A DNA stretch of 64,000 nucleotides, taken from NCBI RefSeq assembly GCF_037969765.1, contig NZ_CP150207.1, positions 3,341,001-3,405,000 on the forward strand, given 5' to 3'. A program made the translations under genes and the position numbers. Source of the stretch: Paenibacillus sp. FSL W8-0186 (GTDB lineage: Bacteria; Bacillota; Bacilli; Paenibacillales; Paenibacillaceae). The notes beneath the pieces are model-generated. The model did not search any database. It worked only from the letters and a program-made list of their open reading frames with translations, and was not told the origin of the DNA. Of the stretch, positions 18,428 to 27,268 are shown piece after piece; the stretch's first letter is position 1, and the number at the start of each line of letters is the position of its first letter.

Positions 18428-18462
18428 TGCAGTACCCTAATTAAGGGTACTACATTAAATAA
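18428..18462 (-). terminator. Terminator of the riboflavin operon
   Basis: On the minus strand GTACCC / GGGTAC arms around TTAATTA are followed by TGCATTTTTTATT, just after ribH. Confidence 0.85.
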
Positions 18463-18465
18463 GCA

Positions 18466-18933
18466 CTATTTTAGCAAATTCGTCAAGTTGGCCATTTCGA
18501 TTGCAGCCATTGCCGCATCCCAGCCTTTGTTGCCTGCCTTCGTGCCTGCGCGCTCGATGGCCTGCTCGATATTCTCCGTAGTCACTACACCGAAGATCGT
18601 CGGAACGCCTGTTTTCAATCCGATCGCGGCTACGCCCTTAGCGACTTCGTTGCATACATAATCATAATGAGACGTTGATCCACGGATGACCGTACCCAGC
18701 GTAATGACGGCATCGTATTTTCCGCTTTCAGCCATCTTTTGTGCAGCAAATGGAATCTCGAATGCTCCGGGAACCCAGGCTACGTTTACTTCCTCATCTT
18801 TTACACCATGACGCTTCAATGCGTCCAGCGCACCGCCAAGCAGCTTGCTCGTTATAAACTCGTTAAAGCGGCCAACGACGATCCCATATTTCAAACCTTC
18901 CGAGACAAGATGTCCTTCAAATACCTGTGCCAT
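18466..18933 (-). CDS. ribH: 6,7-dimethyl-8-ribityllumazine synthase
   Basis: This 155-residue lumazine synthase joins the pyrimidine intermediate and the 4-carbon phosphate to make lumazine, the substrate of riboflavin synthase. Conserved motifs include [19 protein letters not shown] and [16 protein letters not shown], whose histidine takes part in catalysis. It is the last gene of the ribD-E-BA-H operon, with 29 bases to ribBA, and probably forms a 60-subunit shell around riboflavin synthase. Confidence 0.97.
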   Translation of the reverse strand: MAQVFEGHLVSEGLKYGIVVGRFNEFITSKLLGGALDALKRHGVKDEEVNVAWVPGAFEIPFAAQKMAESGKYDAVITLGTVIRGSTSHYDYVCNEVAKGVAAIGLKTGVPTIFGVVTTENIEQAIERAGTKAGNKGWDAAMAAIEMANLTNLLK

Positions 18934-18962
18934 AAATCAATTCCTCCAATTTATATGATGGT

Positions 18963-20201
18963 TTAATTTCCCGATGTTTCGTTCTGCTCGATGACGTCAA
19001 AATGAAGCAAATGCCCCAGTTTCTTCTGCTTCGTATGCAAATAATTGCTGTTGTCCTCATTTTCCTTCATTTGGATAGGGACACGTTCCACGACTTGCAG
19101 ACCGTAGCCCTCAAGTCCGGTAATTTTACGAGGATTATTGGTTAGCAGCCGGATCTGGCGGACGCCAAGATCCTTCAGAATTTGCGCGCCGATGCCGTAA
19201 TCCCGCAGGTCAGCCGGGAAGCCGAGCTTCAGGTTGGCATCAACCGTATCCAGTCCTTGCTCCTGCAGCTTGTATGCCTTGAGCTTGTTGACCAGCCCAA
19301 TGCCCCGTCCTTCCTGGCGCATGTATAGCAGGACACCGCTGCCTTCCTCTTCGATTTGCCTTAGTGCTGCCTCGAATTGCGGCCCGCAATCGCAGCGGTG
19401 GGAATGGAACACGTCTCCGGTCAGACACTCGGAGTGGACCCGCACCAGCACGGGTTCCTCGCTGCTGATTTCCCCTTTGACAAGAGCGACATGCTCCTTG
19501 GCGTCTACATCGTTCGTATAAGCGATCGCGCGGAACTCACCGTAGTCGGTCGGCATGCGTACCTCCACTTCCCGAGTAACGAGCTTCTCCTTCTCGTTGC
19601 GGTAATGGATCAAATCCTTGACGCTGATCAGCTTCAAGTCGAACTGCTTGGCAATCTGCACAAGATCCGGCAAGCGTGCCATCGTTCCGTCTTCCTTAAT
19701 CACTTCGCAGATGACGCCGGCTGGATATGAACCGCACATCCGCGCTAGATCGACCGCCGCTTCCGTATGCCCTGCACGCCGCAGAACACCGCCTTTCTTC
19801 GCGATCAACGGGAACATATGCCCTGGTCTGCGGAAGTCGGAAGGCTTCGCGCTGGGATCCATGATCGCCTTCACCGTAAGCGAACGTTCATAGGCCGATA
19901 TACCGGTTGTTGTGTCGACATGGTCGATCGATACGGTAAAAGCCGTACCATGATAGTCCGTATTTTGCGCGACCATCGGTTTTAAATCAAGCTCTTCCGC
20001 CCGCTCCGAAGTAATAGGCAGGCAGACGAGCCCGCGCCCTTCGGTAATCATGAAGTTGATGACCTCCGGCGTGGCCTTCTCGGCGAGTGCCACGAAATCC
20101 CCTTCATTTTCCCGGTCCTCATCATCGACAACGATAATGACTTTGCCGCGCATGAGCTCGTAAATGGCTTCCTCCACCCGATCCAATTGAATATCACTCA
20201 T
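18963..20201 (-). CDS. ribBA: Bifunctional DHBP synthase / GTP cyclohydrolase II
   Basis: This 412-residue fusion has an N-terminal RibB domain ([12 protein letters not shown] with acidic metal ligands; [11 protein letters not shown]) and a C-terminal RibA domain with zinc ligands in [15 protein letters not shown] and the substrate segment RQEGRGIGL. It supplies both precursors of lumazine, from ribulose 5-phosphate and from GTP. The fusion and its position between ribE and ribH match Bacillus. Confidence 0.97.
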   Translation of the reverse strand: MSDIQLDRVEEAIYELMRGKVIIVVDDEDRENEGDFVALAEKATPEVINFMITEGRGLVCLPITSERAEELDLKPMVAQNTDYHGTAFTVSIDHVDTTTGISAYERSLTVKAIMDPSAKPSDFRRPGHMFPLIAKKGGVLRRAGHTEAAVDLARMCGSYPAGVICEVIKEDGTMARLPDLVQIAKQFDLKLISVKDLIHYRNEKEKLVTREVEVRMPTDYGEFRAIAYTNDVDAKEHVALVKGEISSEEPVLVRVHSECLTGDVFHSHRCDCGPQFEAALRQIEEEGSGVLLYMRQEGRGIGLVNKLKAYKLQEQGLDTVDANLKLGFPADLRDYGIGAQILKDLGVRQIRLLTNNPRKITGLEGYGLQVVERVPIQMKENEDNSNYLHTKQKKLGHLLHFDVIEQNETSGN

Positions 20202-20247
20202 AATAGGTCCCTCCCTTTAGCTGCACGATTAATTGAAGCAATCTGAC

Positions 20248-20928
20248 TTATGCGAACCCGTTCTTCATCAGAAACGGCATATCGATGCCTATTGAGGAGT
20301 CTTCAGTCTCGGACGGCTCACCCTCGTTATTCCCTTTACCGAATGCGAGCAAATGCTCAACATATTTGCCGAGGATATCGCATTCCAGATTAACGGTATC
20401 CCCCTGGCGTTTATGCGCAAGAACGGTTTCCGCCAAAGTATGGGGAATGATCGATACGCTGAAGATAGGGTCTTCCGCGCGAACGACTGTAAGGCTTATT
20501 CCATCGACCGTAATGGAGCCTTTAGGAATAATGTATCTAAACAGGGATTTCTTCGCAGGGGATATTTCGAAAACGACCGCATTCTGATCCTGCTTCACTC
20601 CCGTAATCGTTCCTACTCCGTCTACGTGCCCCTGAACGATATGTCCGCCAAAACGGCCGTCTGCAGCCATGGCTCGCTCTAGGTTTACTTTGCTGCCCGA
20701 TCTGAGCTGGCTCAGATTCGTATGGCGGTACGTTTGCGGCATAACGTCTACCGAAAAGGATGAACGGTCAAATTGCGTGGCCGTCAGGCACACCCCATTG
20801 ACAGCGACGCTGTCCCCAAGCTTCATCCCTTGGGTCACCGTGTTTGCAGATATGCTGATAACCATCGCCTCGCCCTTGCTTTGAACCGATTTGATGGCGC
20901 CTACTTCCTCCACTAGCCCGGTAAACAA
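20248..20928 (-). CDS. ribE: Riboflavin synthase alpha chain
   Basis: This 226-residue protein is made of two similar lumazine-binding barrels: MFTGLVEEVGAI with GDSVAVNGVCLTAT, and later GHVDGVGTI with GSITVDGISLTVV. It dismutates two lumazines to riboflavin. The C-terminal tail after the second barrel is somewhat long and acidic. It lies 33 bases after ribD in the operon. Confidence 0.95.
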   Translation of the reverse strand: MFTGLVEEVGAIKSVQSKGEAMVISISANTVTQGMKLGDSVAVNGVCLTATQFDRSSFSVDVMPQTYRHTNLSQLRSGSKVNLERAMAADGRFGGHIVQGHVDGVGTITGVKQDQNAVVFEISPAKKSLFRYIIPKGSITVDGISLTVVRAEDPIFSVSIIPHTLAETVLAHKRQGDTVNLECDILGKYVEHLLAFGKGNNEGEPSETEDSSIGIDMPFLMKNGFA

Positions 20929-20961
20929 CGCAGCCCCCTCCTTCCATTAACTTCTGATTCT

Positions 20962-22065
20962 CTATTCGTTCCAAGCGGGATATCCCGAAATGCAAACATT
21001 ATCGCCGATCTGCTCCACGGTTAAATCGTTTAAGACGACCGCATCCTTCATAAGTTCGAAGCCATCAAACACAAAGGTGCCTGGCGCATTCAGACCGCCG
21101 ATGATTTTTGGTGCCATGAACAAAACAACTTCATCAACCAGCTTGCCATTAAGCAGCGATCCGTTAAGACGTCCCCCCCCTTCGACAAGCAGCGAAGAAA
21201 TGCCGTGTTCGCCAAGCCTGCGCAATCCGGATTGAAGATCGACCCGCGGCCCTTTGCCGCTAACAATAACCTGGATTCCCCGCTCGGTTAACTGTGCCCG
21301 CCTGGCTTCAGAAGCCTTCTCCGTCGTCAGCACAATCGTCTGTACGGCGTTATCGCTGAGCACCTTGGCTTCATCAGGTATACGAAGAGTCGAGTCGACA
21401 ATGATTCTCGCTGGCGAAATGCCAGGTACCGACAGCCTCGTTGTTAAAGAAGGATCATCAGCGATCACCGTATCCACACCGACCATAATCCCATGATGGC
21501 GATGGCGCATCGTGTGTACGCGCTCCCGTGATGCATCGTTTGATATCCATTTGCTGTCACCGCTTTTAGAAGCGATTTTCCCGTCCAGCGTACTGGCGGT
21601 CTTGATCGTGACATACGGCATCCCGGTCGTAATGAATTTGATGAATTTCCGGTTTAGCTTTATCGCCTCATTCCGCAGGACACCGACCTCCACCTCGATT
21701 CCGTTTCGCCGCAGAAGCTCTATACCTTTACCGGCCACTTGTGGATTTGGGTCTTCGCAAGCAACAACTACGCGGCTTACCCCGGCTTTGACCAGGCCTT
21801 CGCTGCACGGAGGCGTTGCCCCGTGATGGCTGCACGGCTCCAGCGTCACGTAAACCGTGCTGCCTTCTGCCGCCTCGCCGGCCATATTCAGCGCATGAAC
21901 TTCCGCATGCGGAGTCCCCCGCTTCAAGTGACTGCCAAGACCGATGACAGCTCCATCCTTTACAATAACGGACCCAACCACCGGGTTGATGCCGGTTTGT
22001 CCCTGAGACCGGCCCGCCATGTCCAGGGCTAGTCTCATATAGTACTCGTCATTAATGATCTCCAA
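20962..22065 (-). CDS. ribD: Bifunctional deaminase / reductase RibD
   Basis: This protein of about 367 residues has an N-terminal deaminase domain with zinc motif HAEVHAL and PCSHHGATPPC, and a C-terminal reductase domain (TIKTASTLDGKIAS, LLVEGGGRLNGSLL). It carries out two successive steps of riboflavin synthesis. I chose TTG 22065, eight bases after GGAGGTG; GTG 22083 lies inside that site, and the conserved EYYMRLALDMA start follows directly. It is the first gene of the operon and is controlled by the upstream FMN riboswitch. Confidence 0.94.
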   Translation of the reverse strand: MEIINDEYYMRLALDMAGRSQGQTGINPVVGSVIVKDGAVIGLGSHLKRGTPHAEVHALNMAGEAAEGSTVYVTLEPCSHHGATPPCSEGLVKAGVSRVVVACEDPNPQVAGKGIELLRRNGIEVEVGVLRNEAIKLNRKFIKFITTGMPYVTIKTASTLDGKIASKSGDSKWISNDASRERVHTMRHRHHGIMVGVDTVIADDPSLTTRLSVPGISPARIIVDSTLRIPDEAKVLSDNAVQTIVLTTEKASEARRAQLTERGIQVIVSGKGPRVDLQSGLRRLGEHGISSLLVEGGGRLNGSLLNGKLVDEVVLFMAPKIIGGLNAPGTFVFDGFELMKDAVVLNDLTVEQIGDNVCISGYPAWNE

Positions 22066-22111
22066 AATATGTTTCACCTCCACCCTGCTTCAAGCAACAT
22101 CGGCAGCAAAC

Positions 22112-22142
22112 AAATAAAGCCCCACCGGAATCCGATGGGGCA
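22112..22142 (-). terminator. Riboswitch-controlled terminator before ribD
   Basis: On the minus strand a CCCCATCGG / CCGGTGGGG hairpin followed by CTTTATTTG lies between the FMN aptamer and ribD. It is the likely expression platform that forms when FMN is bound. Confidence 0.8.
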
Positions 22143-22385
22143 TGAGAGCAAATGTACGCAAAATGAAAGCACACAAAGTTGGGTATGCGAAAACATAACG
22201 GAACATAGGGGCCAATCATCAGATAGCAGCCCAAGCCGTCGTCGCTCAACCAACTCTTTAAGTAATCCTGTTTCCAACATGACATGATTCTCATGAATGA
22301 ACATGTCATTGTGAAAATTGGAACTTAAAGAATATGCTTTGATTATATTAGATATACTCGTAGTCGATACGTCATATATCCTGCG

Positions 22386-22556
22386 TCTCCTTCTCCCATC
22401 CAGACTATACTGTCGGTCCCGGAATCTCACCGGCTCAGCCGCAAGCTTCTTATGTAGCGCAAGCGGGTCACGGACTTGTACTAGCTTCAAACTCATTCTA
22501 GCGAGTCTCCAAGCAGTCATCACCGTCGGTAGGGAATTTCACCCTGCCCCGAAGTT
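22386..22556 (-). promoter_or_regulatory. FMN riboswitch (RFN element)
   Basis: Read on the minus strand, the conserved blocks follow the RFN order: TTCGGGGCAGGGTG at the 5' end, then AATTCCCTACCGACGG, a variable hairpin, AGTCCGTGACCCG, GCTGAGCCGGTGAGATTCCGG, and ACCGACAGTATAGTCTGGATG at the 3' end. It senses FMN and shuts off the rib operon. Together with the terminator it accounts for most of the space between 22066 and 22693; I see no gene there. Confidence 0.97.
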
Positions 22557-22618
22557 AACGTTGGAAATATTTTATTGTCTTAAATGTGTTGATTAATGGC
22601 TTCGTAAAGATGTTACCA

Positions 22619-22665
22619 CCAAAAAAAATAAAAAGCAAGGCGCTAATCTGCATGGACACCTTGCA
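22619..22665 (-). terminator. Terminator after the small zinc-ribbon gene
   Basis: On the minus strand GCAAGG / CCTTGC arms are followed by TTTTTATTTTTTTT. Confidence 0.75.
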
Positions 22666-22693
22666 CAACCCTATTTTTCATTTGAACTTGTAA

Positions 22694-22975
22694 TCATATT
22701 TGCTCAGAAAAATGATCCTTCAAGCAGCGATTGCTGTTTACAGTAAATACGTATTTCCACTCATTTCCTTCTGGTTCAAGCCACTCAAATTGATAGGAAA
22801 TTTCATGCCCCGCTTTCTTGATACTGAAGCACCGGATGACTGTTTCCCGGTCATAAGAGTGATCTATTAATAGTTTCCCCACTTCAATAAGCGGCGTCTC
22901 AACCTCCTGATCAACACATTTATCCGCATCCGCTTTTCTCAAGTAGACGCTACCGCAATGGATACAGCTATACAC
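22694..22975 (-). CDS. Small protein with N-terminal CxxC (hypothetical)
   Basis: This 93-residue protein starts MYSCIHCGSVYL, with one CxxC pair near the N-terminus and a lone Cys later. The rest is mixed alpha/beta, with many aromatic residues. GTG 22975 follows GGAGGAGG with a good gap, and a strong terminator follows the stop, so the gene looks real. I do not recognise the family. It sits between the rib leader and the phage-tail element and could belong to either. Confidence 0.55.
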   Translation of the reverse strand: MYSCIHCGSVYLRKADADKCVDQEVETPLIEVGKLLIDHSYDRETVIRCFSIKKAGHEISYQFEWLEPEGNEWKYVFTVNSNRCLKDHFSEQI

Positions 22976-23242
22976 AAGAGTCCTCCTCCCACTTCAATCA
23001 ATTTTTACTTTTTTATTTTTAACCGGTTACGTTTGCGCAAAATGCTGTCAAATTAAACGGTTGCATTAATTCGTTAGTAGTAGGTACTAGGTAGCAATCT
23101 ATTTGATGAACAGAATATCTCTAGCAATACTCAATTTCAAGCTATTATTTTCAATAGGTATGCAAAATTAGCACCTGAAACATAAAGAAAAAAACTAGTG
23201 AATTAATTTTTAGTAAATTTAAGGAATGATAAGAACATTTGT

Positions 23243-23285
23243 TTGCCTATTTATAAATTCCATGCTAGTATTACCTTATTGGTAA
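23243..23285 (+). promoter_or_regulatory. Candidate promoter with palindromic operator 1
   Basis: TTGCCT (23243-23248), a 17-base gap and TAGTAT (23266-23271) with an extended TGC form a promoter-like unit. It runs straight into the inverted repeat TTACCTTATTGGTAA (23271-23285), which would cover the start point. Confidence 0.45.
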
Positions 23286-23442
23286 CAAGGGATTACTTAA
23301 CATTAAAACATGATGGAGCTGAGAACACAATATGAAATAACAGAAAATTTTGTTTATATCTAATGAAATCAATAACATTTCTGCTTTTCGGAGTACTTTT
23401 CTAGCAAAAAGGAATCTTAAAATTTATCGTGAGGCAACTATC

Positions 23443-23461
23443 TGATAATACCATTTCGGTA
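23443..23461 (+). promoter_or_regulatory. Candidate operator 2 before the tail element
   Basis: TGATAATAC followed by the inverted repeat TACCATTTCGGTA (23449-23461) copies the layout of site 1; over 19 aligned bases the two agree at 15. It lies 30 bases before the first gene of the element. Confidence 0.4.
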
Positions 23462-23490
23462 ACATAAAAAAGGAACAGTGAGGTGAGTAG

Positions 23491-23673
23491 ATGAAACGAG
23501 GACATTCACGGTTTAGCTGGCAGGACCTTTATTACGACGGCGATATCGATGAAAGATTCGAATTTTTTGACGAGGACATGCAGGAAATCATCATTATTCA
23601 GACCGAAGATCGTTATGCAGCAGGAGGTAATTATGTTGGGCAAACTATCAGCTTCTTTAAAATACGTCTTTAA
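23491..23673 (+). CDS. Small acidic protein, first gene of the tail element
   Basis: This 60-residue protein is rich in Asp, Glu and aromatic residues (DLYYDGDIDERFEFFDEDMQEIIII). ATG 23491 follows a GAGGTGAGTAG site. Its last 41 bases overlap the start of the polymerase gene in another frame, so the two are probably translationally coupled. The family is not recognised. An acidic protein encoded directly before a polymerase could be a regulator or partner, but that is only inference from position. Confidence 0.55.
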   Translation: MKRGHSRFSWQDLYYDGDIDERFEFFDEDMQEIIIIQTEDRYAAGGNYVGQTISFFKIRL

Positions 23674-26380
23674 AATACGTTCATCCAGGCTTCGGAAGGC
23701 CAAATGGAATCTTAATCTTACGATCGAAGAAGCGATGAGAAACGAAGAAATCGTAGCATTGGCGGATAGTACGGCGCTGCGGTTCATTTTGGAAATAGAA
23801 CATCAAGAAAATCAAGATCCATACATATTAAGCATCCGGGATCAGATTCATACTTTAAAAATGAAGGATAACATAACCGCCAATAAAAAAAAGCTCAGCT
23901 CGTTATATAAAGAATTGTATGAAGCCTCATTCGTTTCCAGTTACCTAAGCGTCGTTATTGACAACAATCAGGACTATGACCGCTTAAACAGCAAAAAAGG
24001 CTTTTATATCAACGGGATACGATATCGAAGACTACTGGCAACGACAAGCGGTGCAAAAAATAGTACCGTTGTTTTTGTAAATAACGACATCTACGACGAG
24101 CTAATGAGAAGGATTGAGAACGGCAGGAATATGAACAAACCTTTTGTCCCTGCCAGACTTGAAGCCTATAAATCTCTAGTATGCAGTACGAGTACGCCGG
24201 TCCCCCATCCAAATGGAATTCTGGTCGTAAACGATTGCGAAACCTCGTTCTTCAGCAATGTCATTGAAATTGACGATTCGGTCACAAAGAAGTTTCCCAA
24301 GATGAGATACAAAGAAAATTATGACATCAAACTGAACGAAAGCGATGGTTATGGACTGATCCTCCCTTCCCTTAGCGAAAAATGGGCCAAGCAGCTTGGG
24401 GAAAATTATATGCCTAGCGGTTTTTGCATCAGAAATGCTTTTGCGAAAGGCATGCTGTTTACGTTCGATTTCCACGCTTTTGCGGAGCAGGTAGCTGAAA
24501 GCTATATCGTAAAGGATGTTTGGGGACATGAAAGAGACATCCGCCAGGCGGATATCGTTCTAACGGCCTCTATGCTCAAATTATGGGATTCCTATGATCA
24601 TCTTGAACACTATCTCCATCACTGCCGGCAAAACAACTATACCTTCAGCGTTACCAAAGTGACTCCGGAATCGCTGGAGGATGAACGAAACCTTAATTAC
24701 CAGTTCATTCAGTCGCTGGATCTGTCTGACGAGCAAATCCGGACGTTAATTACGCCGACCCTGGATGAAATCAATGATATTTTAGGACTCGATCCTTACA
24801 AGAGCATTTTGTATTTAAACGGTAAAAACATTTCACCAGATACATTCCACAAGAAAGGCAATGATTTCTCCAAAGCCCTTATGGCTGATCCTAGCATCAT
24901 TCATGATCCATTCATAAGGAATAAAATTTACGGAATGATCAGGAAAAGAATGAACGACGCCAAGGTCGGCGTAATAAAAGTAGCCGGAAATTTCTCTACC
25001 ATCTCAGGCGATCCCTTCAGCCTCTGTCAGAGCATGTTCGGAATGGAGGTTACGGGACTGCTTCCTGCAGGCTCCTTCTATTCAAAATACTGGAATGACA
25101 GAAACGTCAGCCAGGTCGCCTGCCTCAGGGCGCCGATGACCTGCGCGGAAAACATCAGAATTCTGCAACTGGAAAATACACCGGAAATGAATTACTGGTA
25201 CAAATATATGAACACGGTCACGATTTTCAATTCATGGGACACCACAACCCATGCCCTGAACGGAGCGGACAAGGATGGTGACGCCGTCCTTACTACCAAT
25301 AACAAGGTGCTGCTGGACAGCATTGAGAAATTGCCTGCCATCGTATGCGTCCAGAAAATTGCCGAGAAAAAAATCGTAACCGAAAAAGACGCCATCCAAG
25401 CGAACAAAAACAGCTTCGGCGATGAAATAGGCAAAGTCACAAACCGGATTACGTCCATGTTCGATGTCCGTGCCAAGTTCCCGAAAGACAGCAAGGAATA
25501 TAAAACACTAACCTACCGTATTCAATGCGGTCAAAATTATCAGCAGAACGCGATCGATAAAACGAAAGGCATCAATAGCAAGGACATGCCCAAAGAATGG
25601 TATGACCGCCATGCTGCCGAATCGTCTAAGGATCGGGAGATGAATCTGCGCATCCTCGCTGACAAGAAGCCTTATTTTTTTGGATACATCTATCCCGAGC
25701 TGCAAAAACAATATCGCAGTCATATCAAAGCCTATGAAATGAACTGCTTGGAAAGATTCAGAATGAGTCTTATCGAGCTCATAGCCAAAGAAGAGCGGAC
25801 AGACGACGAACAGTTATTTTTGCAAAATTACTACGACTATATGCCCCTCTCCATCACCGATTCCGTCATGAACCGGTTATGCCGGATGGTTGAGGATGCT
25901 TTCGATCCCATCAAGGAAGCCGCTTCAAATACAGAATTTGACCACAGCATTTACAAAACAGCGAAGCCCTACTCTAAAAGAAGCTATCAGCAATTAGCAG
26001 AGGTGCTGGAAAGGTATCAGGAAACCGTTAAAAGTCATGCCCTCTCTGCGAGGAAAGCTAGAATGACGGAGGATGAAGCACAGTCCGCCAGAATGATCTT
26101 CAAGCAATCCTTCAAGCAGGAAGTGTACGAAAAATGCAGCAATACAGAGGATGTGTGCAATATTCTTCTGGACCTCTGCTATAGCAAAAATACGACCAAG
26201 CAAATCGTTTGGGACATTTGCAGCGACCAGATCTTGCTCAATTTGCTGGAGAGAAACGGTCATATCATCACTTATCCACGGCTGGACCTTGGGGGGAGCA
26301 TTTCCTTCGGCGGAAATTGGTTTTCGCTTGAAACCGTAAAGTTAAAAGATCTTGGTGATAAGGAGCTGAAACCCGCATGA
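23633..26380 (+). CDS. Single-chain RNA polymerase, double-psi beta-barrel type (YonO/QDE-1-like)
   Basis: This 915-residue protein carries the hallmark of the two-barrel RNA polymerases: NGADKDGDAVLTTNN, with the metal-binding triad Asp546, Asp548 and Asp550 (DxDGD). About 45 residues before it, VACLRAPMTCAENIRIL (Arg499) aligns by pattern with the RNPCLHPGDIR-type motif that precedes the triad in eukaryotic RNA-dependent polymerases. The same family includes YonO of phage SP-beta, shown to be a DNA-dependent RNA polymerase acting as one peptide. The start at ATG 23633 has AGGAGGTAATT before it; an upstream in-frame ATG at 23549 has no site. The stop overlaps the next start as ATGA. It probably transcribes the tail genes downstream; a template of RNA cannot be excluded from sequence. 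Confidence 0.8.
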   Translation: MLGKLSASLKYVFKIRSSRLRKAKWNLNLTIEEAMRNEEIVALADSTALRFILEIEHQENQDPYILSIRDQIHTLKMKDNITANKKKLSSLYKELYEASFVSSYLSVVIDNNQDYDRLNSKKGFYINGIRYRRLLATTSGAKNSTVVFVNNDIYDELMRRIENGRNMNKPFVPARLEAYKSLVCSTSTPVPHPNGILVVNDCETSFFSNVIEIDDSVTKKFPKMRYKENYDIKLNESDGYGLILPSLSEKWAKQLGENYMPSGFCIRNAFAKGMLFTFDFHAFAEQVAESYIVKDVWGHERDIRQADIVLTASMLKLWDSYDHLEHYLHHCRQNNYTFSVTKVTPESLEDERNLNYQFIQSLDLSDEQIRTLITPTLDEINDILGLDPYKSILYLNGKNISPDTFHKKGNDFSKALMADPSIIHDPFIRNKIYGMIRKRMNDAKVGVIKVAGNFSTISGDPFSLCQSMFGMEVTGLLPAGSFYSKYWNDRNVSQVACLRAPMTCAENIRILQLENTPEMNYWYKYMNTVTIFNSWDTTTHALNGADKDGDAVLTTNNKVLLDSIEKLPAIVCVQKIAEKKIVTEKDAIQANKNSFGDEIGKVTNRITSMFDVRAKFPKDSKEYKTLTYRIQCGQNYQQNAIDKTKGINSKDMPKEWYDRHAAESSKDREMNLRILADKKPYFFGYIYPELQKQYRSHIKAYEMNCLERFRMSLIELIAKEERTDDEQLFLQNYYDYMPLSITDSVMNRLCRMVEDAFDPIKEAASNTEFDHSIYKTAKPYSKRSYQQLAEVLERYQETVKSHALSARKARMTEDEAQSARMIFKQSFKQEVYEKCSNTEDVCNILLDLCYSKNTTKQIVWDICSDQILLNLLERNGHIITYPRLDLGGSISFGGNWFSLETVKLKDLGDKELKPA

Positions 26381-27144
26381 AATTGATCATTAACGAAAAA
26401 GAGCTGGTTCAACAGGCGCTGACAGAAGGTTATATTCATCAGAAAATTTCTAAAACCATAACCTGTTTAATCAAACACTACTATTCGCTTGGTATGAATC
26501 GGTTGGAGGTTCGCGAAGAGATTGAGCTTTTCATGAAAACTCATTATCCCCACTTTAACAGCATCAAATGGCAGGATACTTTAGACCGGTGGGTCAAAAC
26601 GATTGAAAAACAAGATCATTCGCTTCTAGAAATCACGGAAATCGTCATAACGAATAAAGAATTGGAACATATCAAGAGTCTGAATAGTCTCGTTCATGAA
26701 AAGCTCGCCTTCGTCTACTTGGTGTACGGCAAAATTTTCAACAAGATGAACGGCAATGACTCCTATTGGGTGAACACGCCGCGTAGCGACATATTCAAAG
26801 ATGCCAAGGTGACGGCGAATAGCGTTAGGCAGGGGCTGCTCGTCAATGACCTTATCACGCTTGGCGCAATTGAACCGACCTTGAATACCAAAAAGTTGAG
26901 CAAAAGAGTGTTGTTTGCGGCGGATCAGGACACAGCAGGAGTTATCGTTAGAGATTTCAGAAATTACATCTACCTCTACTTAGAGTGGCGCGGCGATAAG
27001 ATCATTAGCTGCAGAAGCTGCGGCATTCTGCTTCGTCCAACCTCCAATCGCAAGAAGTACTGCAGCGAATGCTCCCGGGCCAAACAAAAGGAATGGCAGC
27101 GGAATAGTATGAAGAAAATAAGGGAACATACGTTCGTGAAGTGA
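26377..27144 (+). CDS. Zinc-ribbon protein coupled to the phage RNA polymerase
   Basis: This 255-residue protein has a C-terminal zinc ribbon with pairs CRSC and CSEC about 18 residues apart, followed by a basic tail (RAKQKEWQRNSMKKIREH), which suggests nucleic-acid binding. The N-terminal 200 residues are helical with no motif I recognise. The ATG overlaps the polymerase stop by four bases, so both are made together. A promoter-recognition or template-handling partner of the polymerase is the natural guess, but nothing in the sequence proves it. Confidence 0.6.
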   Translation: MKLIINEKELVQQALTEGYIHQKISKTITCLIKHYYSLGMNRLEVREEIELFMKTHYPHFNSIKWQDTLDRWVKTIEKQDHSLLEITEIVITNKELEHIKSLNSLVHEKLAFVYLVYGKIFNKMNGNDSYWVNTPRSDIFKDAKVTANSVRQGLLVNDLITLGAIEPTLNTKKLSKRVLFAADQDTAGVIVRDFRNYIYLYLEWRGDKIISCRSCGILLRPTSNRKKYCSECSRAKQKEWQRNSMKKIREHTFVK

Positions 27145-27163
27145 TAGAAAACTCTCTTAAACG

Positions 27164-27192
27164 TTGATACATCAAGACTTTAACGGTATCGA
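27164..27192 (+). promoter_or_regulatory. Weak candidate promoter before the tail operon
   Basis: TTGATA (27164-27169), a 17-base gap and TATCGA (27187-27192) lie between the zinc-ribbon gene and the first structural gene. The -10 is poor. A promoter for the phage polymerase could lie in the same gap, but its consensus is unknown to me. Confidence 0.3.
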
Positions 27193-27268
27193 ACCTAATT
27201 TGTATTAGTGATAGGAATTGTAATATTCCTTTGAGATAAATATTTTGCTTTTAAGGAGGTGCTTAACT

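Larger units (their letters stand above)
22976..23490. other. AT-rich region at the left edge of the tail element
   Basis: No gene is supported in this 515-base stretch. It holds the divergent start regions of the small zinc-ribbon gene (minus) and the tail element (plus). Two TACC-N5-GGTA sites (23271-23285 and 23449-23461), each directly after an extended -10-like sequence, are the only clear structure. I found no integrase, tRNA gene or obvious attachment repeat. Confidence 0.6.

Noticed and set aside
22074..22596. ORFs over the FMN riboswitch and its leader
   Set aside because: The RNA element accounts for the sequence conservation; the ORFs have no proper start sites.
23549..23632. Longer polymerase form from ATG 23549
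   Set aside because: No ribosome binding site, and the stretch overlaps the acidic small gene in another frame; AGGAGG points to ATG 23633.
27207..27236. Hairpin AGGAAT / ATTCCT before the structural operon as a terminator
   Set aside because: The stem is short and AT-rich and lacks a T tract; too weak to call.
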